Assembly (NCBI GenBank): GCA_040754075.1
Contig: JBFMDH010000034.1
Coordinates: 16,213-80,212 of the forward strand
Reading direction: 5' to 3'
From: Acidobacteriota bacterium
GTDB taxonomy: Bacteria > Acidobacteriota > Blastocatellia > UBA7656
DNA: 64,000 nucleotides
Positions 25,704 to 33,712 of the stretch are shown one piece after another. Below the pieces are notes generated by a model. The model made no database searches and was not told where the DNA came from. It worked only from the letters and a program-made list of their open reading frames with translations. Positions within the stretch are counted from its first letter, which is position 1. The number at the start of each line of letters is the position of its first letter. A program made the translations under genes and the position numbers.

Positions 25704-26567
25704 ATGACCACAGATCAGACAACCTCAACCAAAGTCGCCTATCAGGGCGAACGCGGCGCGTTCAGTGAAGCGGCAGCCAAACGACTGCTCGGCGCAACCA
25801 TTCAAAGTGTTCCCTGCCATTCGTTCGACGAAATGTTTTCGGCGGTTGCCACCGATGCGGTTGACGCGGCGCTTGCGCCCATCGAAAACAGTCTCGCCGG
25901 TTCGATTCATAAAAATTACGATTTACTCGAAGAACACAATTTTGAAATCATCGGTGAAATCAATCTGCGCATTGTTCATAACTTGATTGCGCCGCCCAAG
26001 GTGACGCTTGGTGAGGTGCGGCGCATTTATTCGCATCCGGTGGCGCTCGCGCAGTGCGAAAAATTTTTACGCGCTCACCCGCAGATTGAAGCGATTTCGG
26101 CGCACGACACCGCCGGAAGCGTTCGATTGATGATGGAGGGCGGACGCGCGGACGAAGCGGCGATTGCCGGAACCATGGCTGCCCAAGCTTATGGCGCAAA
26201 TATTATCGCCGAAGGCATCGAAGACAACCCGCAAAATTTCACACGCTTTTTACTGCTTACCAAACCCGAACGCGCCAGCGACATTCACCCCCAGGCGACC
26301 AGCGATACGCGAAAAACTTCGATTATCTTTCGCGTGGCTAATATTCCGGGTTCGCTCTTTCGCGCCATGGCGGCGTTCGCGTTGCGGGATATTGATTTGA
26401 CCAAACTCGAATCGCGACCGATTGAAGGTCGCCCGTGGGAATACACCTTTTATCTGGATTTGATAGGCGATAAAACCGATTTGAATGTCCAACGCGCTTT
26501 ATCGCACTTATCGGAGATGACCGAAAGCTACCGTGTGCTGGGGTCATATTATCGCAGCAAAGACTAA
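25704..26567 (+). CDS. pheA: Prephenate dehydratase
   Basis: 287-residue monofunctional enzyme converting prephenate to phenylpyruvate in phenylalanine synthesis. The catalytic PDT domain (about 9-190) shows VAYQGERGAFSEAAAKRL, ALAPIENSLAGSI, RIYSHPVALAQC and the NFTRFLLL end (TRF catalytic Thr). A regulatory ACT domain follows (about 205-285: KTSIIFRVANIPGSLFRAMAAF and the ESRP motif that binds Phe), so allosteric inhibition by Phe is expected in addition to attenuation. There is no fused chorismate mutase. It is first in the operon with the DAHP synthase gene 90 bases downstream. Confidence 0.96.
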   Translation: MTTDQTTSTKVAYQGERGAFSEAAAKRLLGATIQSVPCHSFDEMFSAVATDAVDAALAPIENSLAGSIHKNYDLLEEHNFEIIGEINLRIVHNLIAPPKVTLGEVRRIYSHPVALAQCEKFLRAHPQIEAISAHDTAGSVRLMMEGGRADEAAIAGTMAAQAYGANIIAEGIEDNPQNFTRFLLLTKPERASDIHPQATSDTRKTSIIFRVANIPGSLFRAMAAFALRDIDLTKLESRPIEGRPWEYTFYLDLIGDKTDLNVQRALSHLSEMTESYRVLGSYYRSKD

Positions 26568-26581
26568 ATTTTTCCTTGCGT

Positions 26582-26625
26582 CTTTGCGCCCGGTATTCAG
26601 CGCGTGATACCGCAAAGGCGCAAAG
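26582..26625 (+). other. Intercistronic hairpin between pheA and the DAHP synthase gene
   Basis: CTTTGCGCC (26582-26590) pairs with GGCGCAAAG (26617-26625), and inside it GGTAT pairs with ATACC (26592-26596 with 26607-26611). There is no U-tract after it, so it probably does not stop transcription. It may stabilise the upstream message or be one of the region's intergenic repeats. Confidence 0.6.
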
Positions 26626-26657
26626 CCAAAAGGAGCAAAACCATGAGGAGAGAAGAA

Positions 26658-27677
26658 ATGATTATCGCAATGAAGCCGGAAGCCACAGAAGCACAAATTC
26701 AGGAAGTTTGCCTGCAAATCGAACGGTACGGATACAAACCGCATTTGATTCGCGGCGAAGAGCGCGTCGTCATCGGCGCGGTCGGGCACGGCGACAACAA
26801 AGACCACCTGCAAAGTCTGGTATCGGTGCCGGGGGTTGAAAACGTTGTGCCAATTCTGCAACCCTACAAACTGGTCAACCGTGAACTCAAAAAACAGAAG
26901 ACCACGGTTCGCGTCGGCGATTTGGAAATCGGCAACCAACATTTGATTGTGATGGCTGGTCCCTGTTCGGTTGAAACCCGCGACCAGTTGCTGGAAACCG
27001 CGCACGCCGTCAAAGCCGCAGGCGCGCACATCTTGCGCGGCGGCGCATATAAACCGCGCACCTCGCCTTACGATTTTCAAGGGCTTGAAGAAGAAGGCTT
27101 GAAACTATTAGCCGAAGCGCGTGAACAGACGGGGCTGAAAGTCGTCACTGAAATCGTCACCACCGATGACACCGAACTGGTTGCCGAATATTCCGATATT
27201 CTGCAAGTCGGGGCGCGCAATATGCAAAATTTCGCCTTGCTGAAACGACTGGGTAAAGTCGGTAAACCGGTGCTGCTGAAACGCGGCATGAGTTCAACGA
27301 TTAAAGAGTTGTTGCTTTCCGCCGAATACATCGCTTCGCACGGCAATGAACAAATCATGCTTTGTGAACGCGGCATTCGCACCTTTGAAACGGCGACCCG
27401 CAACACTCTGGATATTGCCGCGGTGCCGGTTTTGAATGAACTCAGTCACCTGCCGGTCATCGTTGACCCGTCGCATGCAACAGGCAAGCGCAGCCTGGTT
27501 AAAGCGATGGCGAAAGCCGGAATTGCCGCAGGCGCAGACGGCTTGATTATCGAAGTGCATCCGCGCCCGCAGGAAGCCTGGTCGGACGGCCCGCAATCGC
27601 TCACGCCTGCGGATTTCGCCCAGTTGATGAAAGAACTGCGCCCCTATGCGGAACTCGAATCGCGCAGTATGAATTAG
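26658..27677 (+). CDS. aroF: 3-deoxy-7-phosphoheptulonate synthase, type I-beta with N-terminal ferredoxin-like domain
   Basis: First enzyme of the shikimate pathway: condenses PEP and erythrose 4-phosphate. 339 residues from the ATG at 26658, chosen because AGGAG (26646-26650) stands 7 bases upstream; the longer frame adds only an intergenic basic stretch. Residues 1-70 form the ferredoxin-like regulatory domain ([21 protein letters not shown] fold seen as [13 protein letters not shown]). The barrel shows [47 protein letters not shown] and [12 protein letters not shown]. The Thermotoga-type enzyme with this domain is inhibited by Tyr and Phe. Co-regulated with pheA by the attenuator. Confidence 0.95.
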   Translation: MIIAMKPEATEAQIQEVCLQIERYGYKPHLIRGEERVVIGAVGHGDNKDHLQSLVSVPGVENVVPILQPYKLVNRELKKQKTTVRVGDLEIGNQHLIVMAGPCSVETRDQLLETAHAVKAAGAHILRGGAYKPRTSPYDFQGLEEEGLKLLAEAREQTGLKVVTEIVTTDDTELVAEYSDILQVGARNMQNFALLKRLGKVGKPVLLKRGMSSTIKELLLSAEYIASHGNEQIMLCERGIRTFETATRNTLDIAAVPVLNELSHLPVIVDPSHATGKRSLVKAMAKAGIAAGADGLIIEVHPRPQEAWSDGPQSLTPADFAQLMKELRPYAELESRSMN

Positions 27678-27717
27678 CCGAAACTTGATGATAGAATCGT
27701 CTGTGGAGGGACGGGCG

Positions 27718-27924
27718 ATGAGCATAACCATTGAAGCGATTTATGAGAACGGAGTTTTCAAGCCTTTAACGCCGGTTAAGGATATTTCCGAAAACGAAAA
27801 GGTGAAGCTGACAGTCAATCCTGTCAGTTTGATTGATTATCAACGCCGCCACCGCATTAAAGGTGATCCGGAACTTTTTCGTGAAATAGGCGATTCGGAT
27901 AAATATAGTTTGCTTGAGGATTAA
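27718..27924 (+). CDS. DUF104 / AF2212-like antitoxin
   Basis: 68 residues from the ATG at 27718 with GGAGGG 7 bases upstream. The opening SITIEAIYENGVFKPLTPV...ENEKVKLTV is the DUF104 signature, a small beta-barrel domain found in antitoxins next to PIN-domain toxins. The C-terminal part (YQRRHRIKGDPELFREIGD) probably wraps the toxin. It is 4 bases upstream of the PIN gene. The pair is probably autoregulated, but no operator was recognised. Confidence 0.88.
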   Translation: MSITIEAIYENGVFKPLTPVKDISENEKVKLTVNPVSLIDYQRRHRIKGDPELFREIGDSDKYSLLED

Positions 27925-27928
27925 CTCT

Positions 27929-28426
27929 ATGTTGCGAGCTATTCCTCAAGGAGCGGTTTGTTTTATTGACGCCAACATCGTTTATTATCACATTTTTGAT
28001 ACCCCACCACTTTCGGAGGAATGTTCGGATTTTTTATATCGGGTGGAACAGGGCGAATTAACACGGGTGATTTCGTCAGATATTCTTGCTGATGCTGTGC
28101 ATAAAGTGATGATGACAGAGTTGGTTGCTCTGCATGGCATTCCCCGGGCAGGTATATTGGCAAGAGTAAAAAAACACCCAGAGTTGCTAGATTCATTAAA
28201 TTTGCATAAAGCAATTCCTCCAATCATCCGAGGATTAAATGTAATTGTTGAACCCATCACTTTGGAACTGTTAGAAGCCGCAACTGAACTGTCCGTTCAA
28301 TATCGCCTGCTCACCAATGACGCGCTCATTCTTACGACCATGAAAAAATTCGGCATCGAACACCTTGCAACCAACGATAATGATTTTGATAATATTTCTG
28401 ACATACAGGTTTGGAAACCCAGATGA
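27929..28426 (+). CDS. PIN-domain (VapC-like) toxin ribonuclease
   Basis: 165 residues from the ATG at 27929, with GAGGA 8 bases upstream. PIN-domain acidic residues are visible: Asp in CFIDANIVYYH near the N-terminus, Glu/Asp in the central helix region (SSDILADAVHKVM), Asp in LTNDALILTTMKKFG and a final Asp in ATNDNDFDNI. PIN toxins cleave RNA, often tRNA or rRNA, when the antitoxin is lost. It has the rare longer spacing of the DUF104-linked group. Lies between the aromatic operon and the tonB-like gene, suggesting insertion of a mobile stability module. Confidence 0.88.
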   Translation: MLRAIPQGAVCFIDANIVYYHIFDTPPLSEECSDFLYRVEQGELTRVISSDILADAVHKVMMTELVALHGIPRAGILARVKKHPELLDSLNLHKAIPPIIRGLNVIVEPITLELLEAATELSVQYRLLTNDALILTTMKKFGIEHLATNDNDFDNISDIQVWKPR

Positions 28427-28465
28427 AGTTGTCGATAGAAATTTAGAATTTGATTAAGTGAAGTT

Positions 28466-29470
28466 GTGCTGAAGACTTTAGAAAATTACCTCACCGATGA
28501 ACCGACCGCAAACTGGCTGCTGGAGCCGCTTTGGCGGCAACTTGGTCATGACCGCCGCTTTGCCAGAATCTTCATCGCTTCGATTATCGGGCATCTCATA
28601 TTTTATGCCATTCTCGTTCGTTTCGATTTGAAGATGGAATTCGCCGAGCAAAAAGCGCGCGGGCAAGGCGAGCGCGTCGAAATTGTCGAAGTTGCGCCGC
28701 CCGCGAATAAAGGCTTACTGCCGCGTTCGATTAATGAACCGCTCGAACGCGCAGACCTCAGCCAGTTAAAATACGACCCCAATAATGCCAACGATAAAAA
28801 TTTGCTGGCGCGGTCGCCCAATCCGACCACCGCGCGCGGCGTAGAAACCAAACTGCCGAGCGCCACCCAGATTGAAAAGCAGGTTGAACGGACGCGAAAC
28901 AACGCCACCTCTGGAAGCGGCACGGCAAACACGGCGACGGCAAGCCCAGCGACGCCCGCCCCCCGCCCCGCCGATAGCCCAAGCGTGCAACCGGCAACTG
29001 CGCCGCCAACCCCTGCAACAGCGGAAACTTCATCGCAACCGGCAACCTCACCCCCTGCCACAGCGCCCGCGCCGCAACCGAGTGAACCCGCCACCAAGGC
29101 GCAACCGGCTACCCCTGCGGGAACTCCCAATGCCGGAAACCAACAGAATAAAGCTTTCGGCACACAGGAAACCGAAGCCCAGTACAATGCCTATATTCGC
29201 GCCAAAATCAAAAAGGTCAACGAACGCATTTATCCGAAAGAATTGGTCAAAGATTTGCTCGGCGACCGCGTTTCTGCTGACTTTCGATTGGTCATTCGGC
29301 GCGGCGGTGAGATCGCTTCTTTGCAACAACTGCGCTCAACCGGATTTTCTGCGCTTGACAACATCGCGCGACAAGCGATATACACAGCTAAGCCCTTCGA
29401 CGGCTACCCCTCAAATGCAGGAGATACAATCACACTCACGGTGACTGTTTATTATGCGCCCTGGCGGTGA
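28466..29470 (+). CDS. TonB-like energy-transducing protein
   Basis: 334 residues from a GTG start. A short cytoplasmic N-terminus, one membrane helix (about 36-52, IFIASIIGHLIFYAILV), a long Pro/Ala/Thr-rich periplasmic linker (about 120-230) and a C-terminal TonB domain (about 240-334: YIRAKIKKVNERIYPKEL and ISADF-type strands seen as VSADFRLVIRRGGEIASLQQL, ending TLTVTVYYAPW). No ExbB/ExbD or receptor gene is adjacent. The cytoplasmic extension before the helix is longer than usual. The GTG has only a weak ribosome-binding site (AAGTGAAG). It is 6 bases upstream of the SpoIID-domain gene and probably cotranscribed with it. Confidence 0.8.
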   Translation: MLKTLENYLTDEPTANWLLEPLWRQLGHDRRFARIFIASIIGHLIFYAILVRFDLKMEFAEQKARGQGERVEIVEVAPPANKGLLPRSINEPLERADLSQLKYDPNNANDKNLLARSPNPTTARGVETKLPSATQIEKQVERTRNNATSGSGTANTATASPATPAPRPADSPSVQPATAPPTPATAETSSQPATSPPATAPAPQPSEPATKAQPATPAGTPNAGNQQNKAFGTQETEAQYNAYIRAKIKKVNERIYPKELVKDLLGDRVSADFRLVIRRGGEIASLQQLRSTGFSALDNIARQAIYTAKPFDGYPSNAGDTITLTVTVYYAPWR

Positions 29471-29476
29471 TCTCTC

Positions 29477-32176
29477 ATGCTTTCACAAAGAAGTTTTCTC
29501 TATTACAAGCGAAGCCTGGCTTTCGCGCTTGTCGGTTTACTCGTAACCGGTTTGACTTTTAACAATCTGACGTTGGCGCAAAACAGTAAAAATCGCACCA
29601 GCGCGACCATCAACAAAAGTGCAACTTCATCAACGACGCGCACCAGCGCGACCAATAGTTACGGCGCAAGCGGGCCCCTCGTCCGCATCGCACTGGTTAC
29701 GGATGTCGCATCCGTCGCGCTCAGTTCAGCAACCGGACTGGCGATTCGCGCAAATTCGTCGGATAAAAAAGTTTTTGCCAACGGGCAAATCCTTGCCGAA
29801 ATTCACCAACCGACCAAACCCGACACCATCGCGCAGGCCTCTGACGATGCGCCGCTCAAACCGCCGACTTCGACCACCATCACCGCCACCGGCAGCGCCT
29901 ATCATGTCGAAATCACTTCTGCCAGCGATTTAGCCAAAGCCAAACGCATCACTGAAAATGTCAAAACCCGCTATGACCAGACTGCGAAATACAGCTACGA
30001 CGGGCAAAACGGCACTTATAAAATCATCACCGGCAATTACAAATCGAAAGTTCAGGCATTGGATATGCTCGCGGTTTTACGCGAAGCCGGTTACGGCAAA
30101 GCGCGACTCGTCGCCATACAAAACAACGCCGCAAAAAACACCAGCAGCACCAAACCGGTAACCTACAAAGCCCAACCGGCAAGCAAGGATGTAGCAAAAC
30201 CCGCAGCGCCCAATTCGCGACCGGCGATTCTCACAACCCAGATTGCCGCATTCAGCGCCAGCAAAATGATTGCCGCAAGCGATAAAACGCTTATCATTTC
30301 CGCCGAAGCCTCTGATATCGAAGCCGGTGATGACCAAGAAAACCGTTCCTATCGCACAGCGAAAACTGCTGCTTCATCAACCGGCAAACCCTTGACCATT
30401 CGCGTAAGCGGCAAGGATTATCGCGGCGACATTCATCTGAAACTCAATGAACGCGGGCGCATCAATGTTATCAATGTCCTGCCGATGGAAGATTATTTGC
30501 GCGGCGTGGTTCCCGTTGAACTCTCGCCTTCGATTGCGCAAATCGAAGCGTTAAAAGCGCAGGCGGTAGCGGCGCGCTCCTATGCGCTTGCGACTTTAGG
30601 GCGCTTTAAAGATGAAGGATTTGATTTGCGCGATGACCAGCGTTCACAAGTTTATGGCGGCTATTCGGTTGAACACCCCACCACCAATCGCGCCGTCGAA
30701 GAGACCCGCGGGGTGGTCGCTTTAACGTTCAATGAAAGCGGCAAAGGCAGCGCCATCGAAGCCCTCTACACGGCGGATTGTGGCGGCAAAACCGAAAACA
30801 GTGAAAATATTTTTAGCGGTCGGGCAATCGGTTATCTGCGTTCGGTTGATTGCGCGATGGATAAGGATTTGACCCAAAGCCGCGAGCTTGCATCGGTCGC
30901 CAAATTTGAACAACTCAATGAACCCTTCGGGCATTCGCTGTCGCGTGATGTCGCCCTGCTTGCGGTTTTAGGATTCAACCTGCCCAATAAGGTTTCCAAA
31001 GATTATCTGGACGATGCGGTTGACCGCAGCGAATTGCAGACGTGGGCTGAACGCGCCGCGAAACTGACGCGGGAAATTGCCCCAAGAGATTCGCGCCGGG
31101 ACTCTTCGAGCCGCGATGAAACAAACGCCTTTGACATCCACCATGAAATGGCTTTGCTGCGCTCGAACAAACGCGACATCACCAAACTTCCGTCTTTTGC
31201 AACATTGATTGCGCTTGCAACCTACGGCGAAAATCGCGAAAGCTTGTTTATGTCGCAATCCGAAACCGATTATCTCCTGGCGGGACTTGGCGGCGAAGAA
31301 GTTTCGCGCGAGATGCGCGCCGATTTAGCCTTGCTTATCAAAGACAACATTTTGCGTTTGCCGGGAAGCGGGCAAATCAACACCCGCTCGTCCATTACAC
31401 GCGCTCATGCGCTTGAAACCTTTGCCCGCGCCATTCGGTTCAAATCGCAAACCGGCACGATAAATTTACAGAGCGCCACCGCTGTCATTGCAAAAAACAA
31501 CGTGTTGACGATTGTCGCAGCCAGAAATGCCATCGCGCGAACCCCATCTGTGACGATGGCAAGCGCACGTCCATCGAGGACAGCGAACGGGCAACAGGAT
31601 GTAGAAATTGAAAAGGACGCGCGGTTATTTAAAGTATTCGGCGACCACAGCTACGCGGTTGAACGCCTCGGCATCATCGGTGGCGAACGCCTCACCTATC
31701 ATTTGAACGCCAGCGGGCGAATTGATTTCCTCGAAGTCGATGGCGCGCATCGCGATGTCGCAAGAGAGCAGGTCGCAGACGCCTCGAAATGGCAGGAGAG
31801 TTTAAGCCCCGATGATACAGCCAGGCGTTTGACACGCGCTCGTATTGATGTCGGCGACATTGAAACCATTACGCCGCTCAAATATGGCGCGTCGGGTCGC
31901 GTGGTTGAACTCGAAATCGTCGGCTCGAATAAAACTCTGCAACTGCGCGGGCAACAGATTCGCACGGCATTCGGACTCAAAGAAAATCCTTTAATGATTG
32001 AACGCGAACGCAACGCCCAGGGTGAAATCACCAACTTTATTTTTACAGGCAAAGGCTGGGGACACGGCGTCGGCATGTGCCAGATCGGCGCAGCCAGACT
32101 TGCTAAACAGGGACAATCCTACATTGGCATTCTGCAAAAATATTACGCCGGGGTCAGCGTGCAGAAAATTTATTGA
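29477..32176 (+). CDS. Exported SPOR/SpoIID-domain protein with a large insertion
   Basis: 899 residues: signal peptide (to about 35); a Ser/Thr-rich region; a SPOR-like peptidoglycan-binding domain (about 130-215, YHVEITSASDLAKAKRITEN...YKSKVQALDMLAVLREAGYG in parts); a SpoIID/LytB domain opening at about 300 (GKDYRGDIHLKLN, MEDYLRGVVPVE, LKAQAVAARSYAL, LYTADCGGKTENS). The domain's last segment, GKGWGHGVGMCQIGAARLAKQG, comes only at about 855, so roughly 400 residues are inserted. The insert has helical segments resembling S-layer-homology motifs (SSITRAHALETFARAIRF). SpoIID enzymes are lytic transglycosylases acting on denuded glycan, so a cell-wall role in the periplasm is expected. Confidence 0.85.
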   Translation: MLSQRSFLYYKRSLAFALVGLLVTGLTFNNLTLAQNSKNRTSATINKSATSSTTRTSATNSYGASGPLVRIALVTDVASVALSSATGLAIRANSSDKKVFANGQILAEIHQPTKPDTIAQASDDAPLKPPTSTTITATGSAYHVEITSASDLAKAKRITENVKTRYDQTAKYSYDGQNGTYKIITGNYKSKVQALDMLAVLREAGYGKARLVAIQNNAAKNTSSTKPVTYKAQPASKDVAKPAAPNSRPAILTTQIAAFSASKMIAASDKTLIISAEASDIEAGDDQENRSYRTAKTAASSTGKPLTIRVSGKDYRGDIHLKLNERGRINVINVLPMEDYLRGVVPVELSPSIAQIEALKAQAVAARSYALATLGRFKDEGFDLRDDQRSQVYGGYSVEHPTTNRAVEETRGVVALTFNESGKGSAIEALYTADCGGKTENSENIFSGRAIGYLRSVDCAMDKDLTQSRELASVAKFEQLNEPFGHSLSRDVALLAVLGFNLPNKVSKDYLDDAVDRSELQTWAERAAKLTREIAPRDSRRDSSSRDETNAFDIHHEMALLRSNKRDITKLPSFATLIALATYGENRESLFMSQSETDYLLAGLGGEEVSREMRADLALLIKDNILRLPGSGQINTRSSITRAHALETFARAIRFKSQTGTINLQSATAVIAKNNVLTIVAARNAIARTPSVTMASARPSRTANGQQDVEIEKDARLFKVFGDHSYAVERLGIIGGERLTYHLNASGRIDFLEVDGAHRDVAREQVADASKWQESLSPDDTARRLTRARIDVGDIETITPLKYGASGRVVELEIVGSNKTLQLRGQQIRTAFGLKENPLMIERERNAQGEITNFIFTGKGWGHGVGMCQIGAARLAKQGQSYIGILQKYYAGVSVQKIY

Positions 32177-32298
32177 GTCAAAGCGGGTAGAGCATTTTGG
32201 GCATAAAGTGTCTCGCCGCTTCCGCGCGGAGCAGACACAGCAGTTGTAGAAACCGTCGTGTGACCTTCTGCAACTCTGTGCCCTCTGCGTTTGCGAAC

Positions 32299-32423
32299 TA
32301 GAGCGGTTTGCGATTGAGTTTACTCAGCCTCGGTTGAGAAAGCGGTCTTTGACCGCGTATGACGGGAAACCCGGTCAAAGACCGCTTTCTCAACTTGAGT
32401 AAATAGTTTTGCAAACTGCTATA
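32299..32423. repeat. MITE-like element, copy A (125 bases)
   Basis: Starts TAGAGCGGTTTGCGATTGAG and ends with TTTTGCAAACTGCTATA; the ends are inverted copies of each other. A central palindrome pairs AAGCGGTCTTTGACCG with CGGTCAAAGACCGCTT. Same length and organisation as 45499-45623. It encodes nothing, and probably depends on a transposase in trans; TA at both ends suggests TA target sites, as for IS630/mariner-type MITEs. The rest of 32177-32721 has a GTGTCT/AGACAC hairpin near 32206-32236 and the heptad-like ACTCCCGATTCCCGACTCG at 32579, and no gene. Confidence 0.85.
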
Positions 32424-32721
32424 AAAACAATTTTCTAAGGCGAAGTAGATTGATGGAAAATCAACCGGCTCAGGAATCAGTTTGAATCTTGATTCCCGGA
32501 TCGGGCGGATGAAACGGAATGTAGAACAATGATTTTCCGTCTGAGCATTCACGAATTTTGAAACCCGACTAAAACCCCACTCCCGATTCCCGACTCGATT
32601 ATCTGAACCACATTTATCAATTCATCAATCAAAAAAATCATTCCCTGCTTTTCTAAAATGCCGGTTTGATGATTTAATCTGTGACCGCCGACAAATTCTT
32701 GAGCACACACTCGAAATCTGA

Positions 32722-33240
32722 ATGAGCCGAAGCCTAAAAATCATCGCGCTTCTCGTCATCATCTTTGTGCCCTTGGGATTTTTCATCCCTCGCGCCACAA
32801 ATCGCCCAACCGCGCCCAAACAACCGATTGAATACAATCACTGGCAGCACGTTGTGAGCCAAGACGGCCCGCAACTTGATTGCGATTTCTGTCATGAAAA
32901 TGCCGATAAATCTCCGCACGCGACGATCCCGAATATTTCAACCTGTATGGGCTGCCACGTCGCGGTCAAAACCGAAAGCCCGGAGATTCAAAAACTCGCG
33001 GAATTTTACAAGCGCAAAGAACAACCCAAGTGGGTGCGGGTTTATTATTTCGAGCGCGAAGCCAATGTCTTTTTTTCGCATAAGCCGCACCTCAAAGCCA
33101 AAATGGAGTGCAAAGAATGTCACGGCGAGGTGACCGCATCGCCCGGAGTCAAACGCGAAGTCAACATGACCATGAGCTGGTGTTTGGATTGTCATCGCCA
33201 GCGTCAGGCAAGCATCGATTGTTACGTATGCCATCGGTAG
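32722..33240 (+). CDS. actA: Membrane-anchored pentaheme c-type cytochrome (ActA/QrcA-like)
   Basis: 172 residues: an N-terminal uncleaved helix or signal (LKIIALLVIIFVPLGFFI) and a c7/c3-like domain with five CxxCH heme sites (CDFCH, CMGCH, CKECH, CLDCH, CYVCH). ActA of alternative complex III is a pentaheme cytochrome, and QrcA of the Qrc complex is a multiheme one. It should accept electrons from the Fe-S subunit encoded downstream and sit on the periplasmic side. First gene of the respiratory operon. There is no evident ribosome-binding site before the ATG. The stop codon lies inside the left arm of the inverted repeat that flanks the next gene. Confidence 0.87.
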   Translation: MSRSLKIIALLVIIFVPLGFFIPRATNRPTAPKQPIEYNHWQHVVSQDGPQLDCDFCHENADKSPHATIPNISTCMGCHVAVKTESPEIQKLAEFYKRKEQPKWVRVYYFEREANVFFSHKPHLKAKMECKECHGEVTASPGVKREVNMTMSWCLDCHRQRQASIDCYVCHR

Positions 33241-33254
33241 CCGGTAGCCGGTGG
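33234..33254. repeat. Left 21-base arm flanking the four-helix-bundle gene
   Basis: TCGGTAGCCGGTAGCCGGTG(G), built from two GGTAGCC heptads, overlaps the ActA stop codon. It is the perfect reverse complement of 33684-33704. Confidence 0.92.
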
Positions 33255-33277
33255 CTTTGATTCTTCCGGGATTTTGT

Positions 33278-33652
33278 ATGACTTCAAAAAGCTATCAAGA
33301 TTTAGAAGTTTGGCAGAGAGCAATGGATGTGGTTGTTGAATGCTATCGGGTCACACAAGCTTTTCCAAAGAGCGAAGTTTATGGATTGACCAATCAGTTA
33401 CAACGCGCTGCCGTGTCAATTCCGGCTAATATCGCGGAAGGGCAAGGGCGGCAATATGACTCAGAATTTATTCAATTTCTATATGTCGCACCCGGTTCGC
33501 TAACAGAGTTGGAAACGCATATTCAAATAGCCGCACGGCTCAATTATCTGGCTTCATCAGAAGCAAATCATTTATTGGCTAAAACAGGAGAGGTAGGGCG
33601 ATTGCTGAACGGTTTAATCAGATTTTTACGAAGCAAAACACAGAATAAATAA
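33278..33652 (+). CDS. Four-helix-bundle protein of the 23S-rRNA-intervening-sequence (S23) family
   Basis: 124 residues from the ATG at 33278. Family hallmarks: YQDLEVWQRAMDVVVECYRVT at the start (split here in two helices), FPKSEVYGLTNQLQRAAVSIP, ANIAEGQGR and FIQFLYVAPGSLTELETHI. Members occur in intervening sequences of 23S rRNA and as lone genes, and are related to the Avd accessory protein of diversity-generating retroelements; the molecular role is unclear. It interrupts a respiratory operon between the cytochrome and MopB-like genes, lies between perfect 21-base inverted repeats and has only a weak ribosome-binding site. These features suggest mobility or horizontal spread. Confidence 0.88.
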   Translation: MTSKSYQDLEVWQRAMDVVVECYRVTQAFPKSEVYGLTNQLQRAAVSIPANIAEGQGRQYDSEFIQFLYVAPGSLTELETHIQIAARLNYLASSEANHLLAKTGEVGRLLNGLIRFLRSKTQNK

Positions 33653-33683
33653 CCGGCACCGATTACTCGCTGCCAGTTACCGA

Positions 33684-33704
33684 CCACCGGCTACCGGCTA
33701 CCGA
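33684..33704. repeat. Right 21-base arm flanking the four-helix-bundle gene
   Basis: CCACCGGCTACCGGCTACCG(A) is the exact reverse complement of 33234-33254. It is embedded in a longer heptad run (TACCGAC/CACCGGC/TACCGGC) at 33677-33710, directly before the ATG of the MopB gene, leaving no room for a usual ribosome-binding site. Confidence 0.92.
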
Positions 33705-33712
33705 CCACTGAT

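Noticed and set aside
28603..29187. Antisense and alternative-frame ORFs rich in Gly/Ala/Val or Arg/Pro within the TonB-like gene
   Set aside because: Produced by the repetitive Pro/Ala/Thr linker sequence read in other frames; composition is extreme and no start signal is present.
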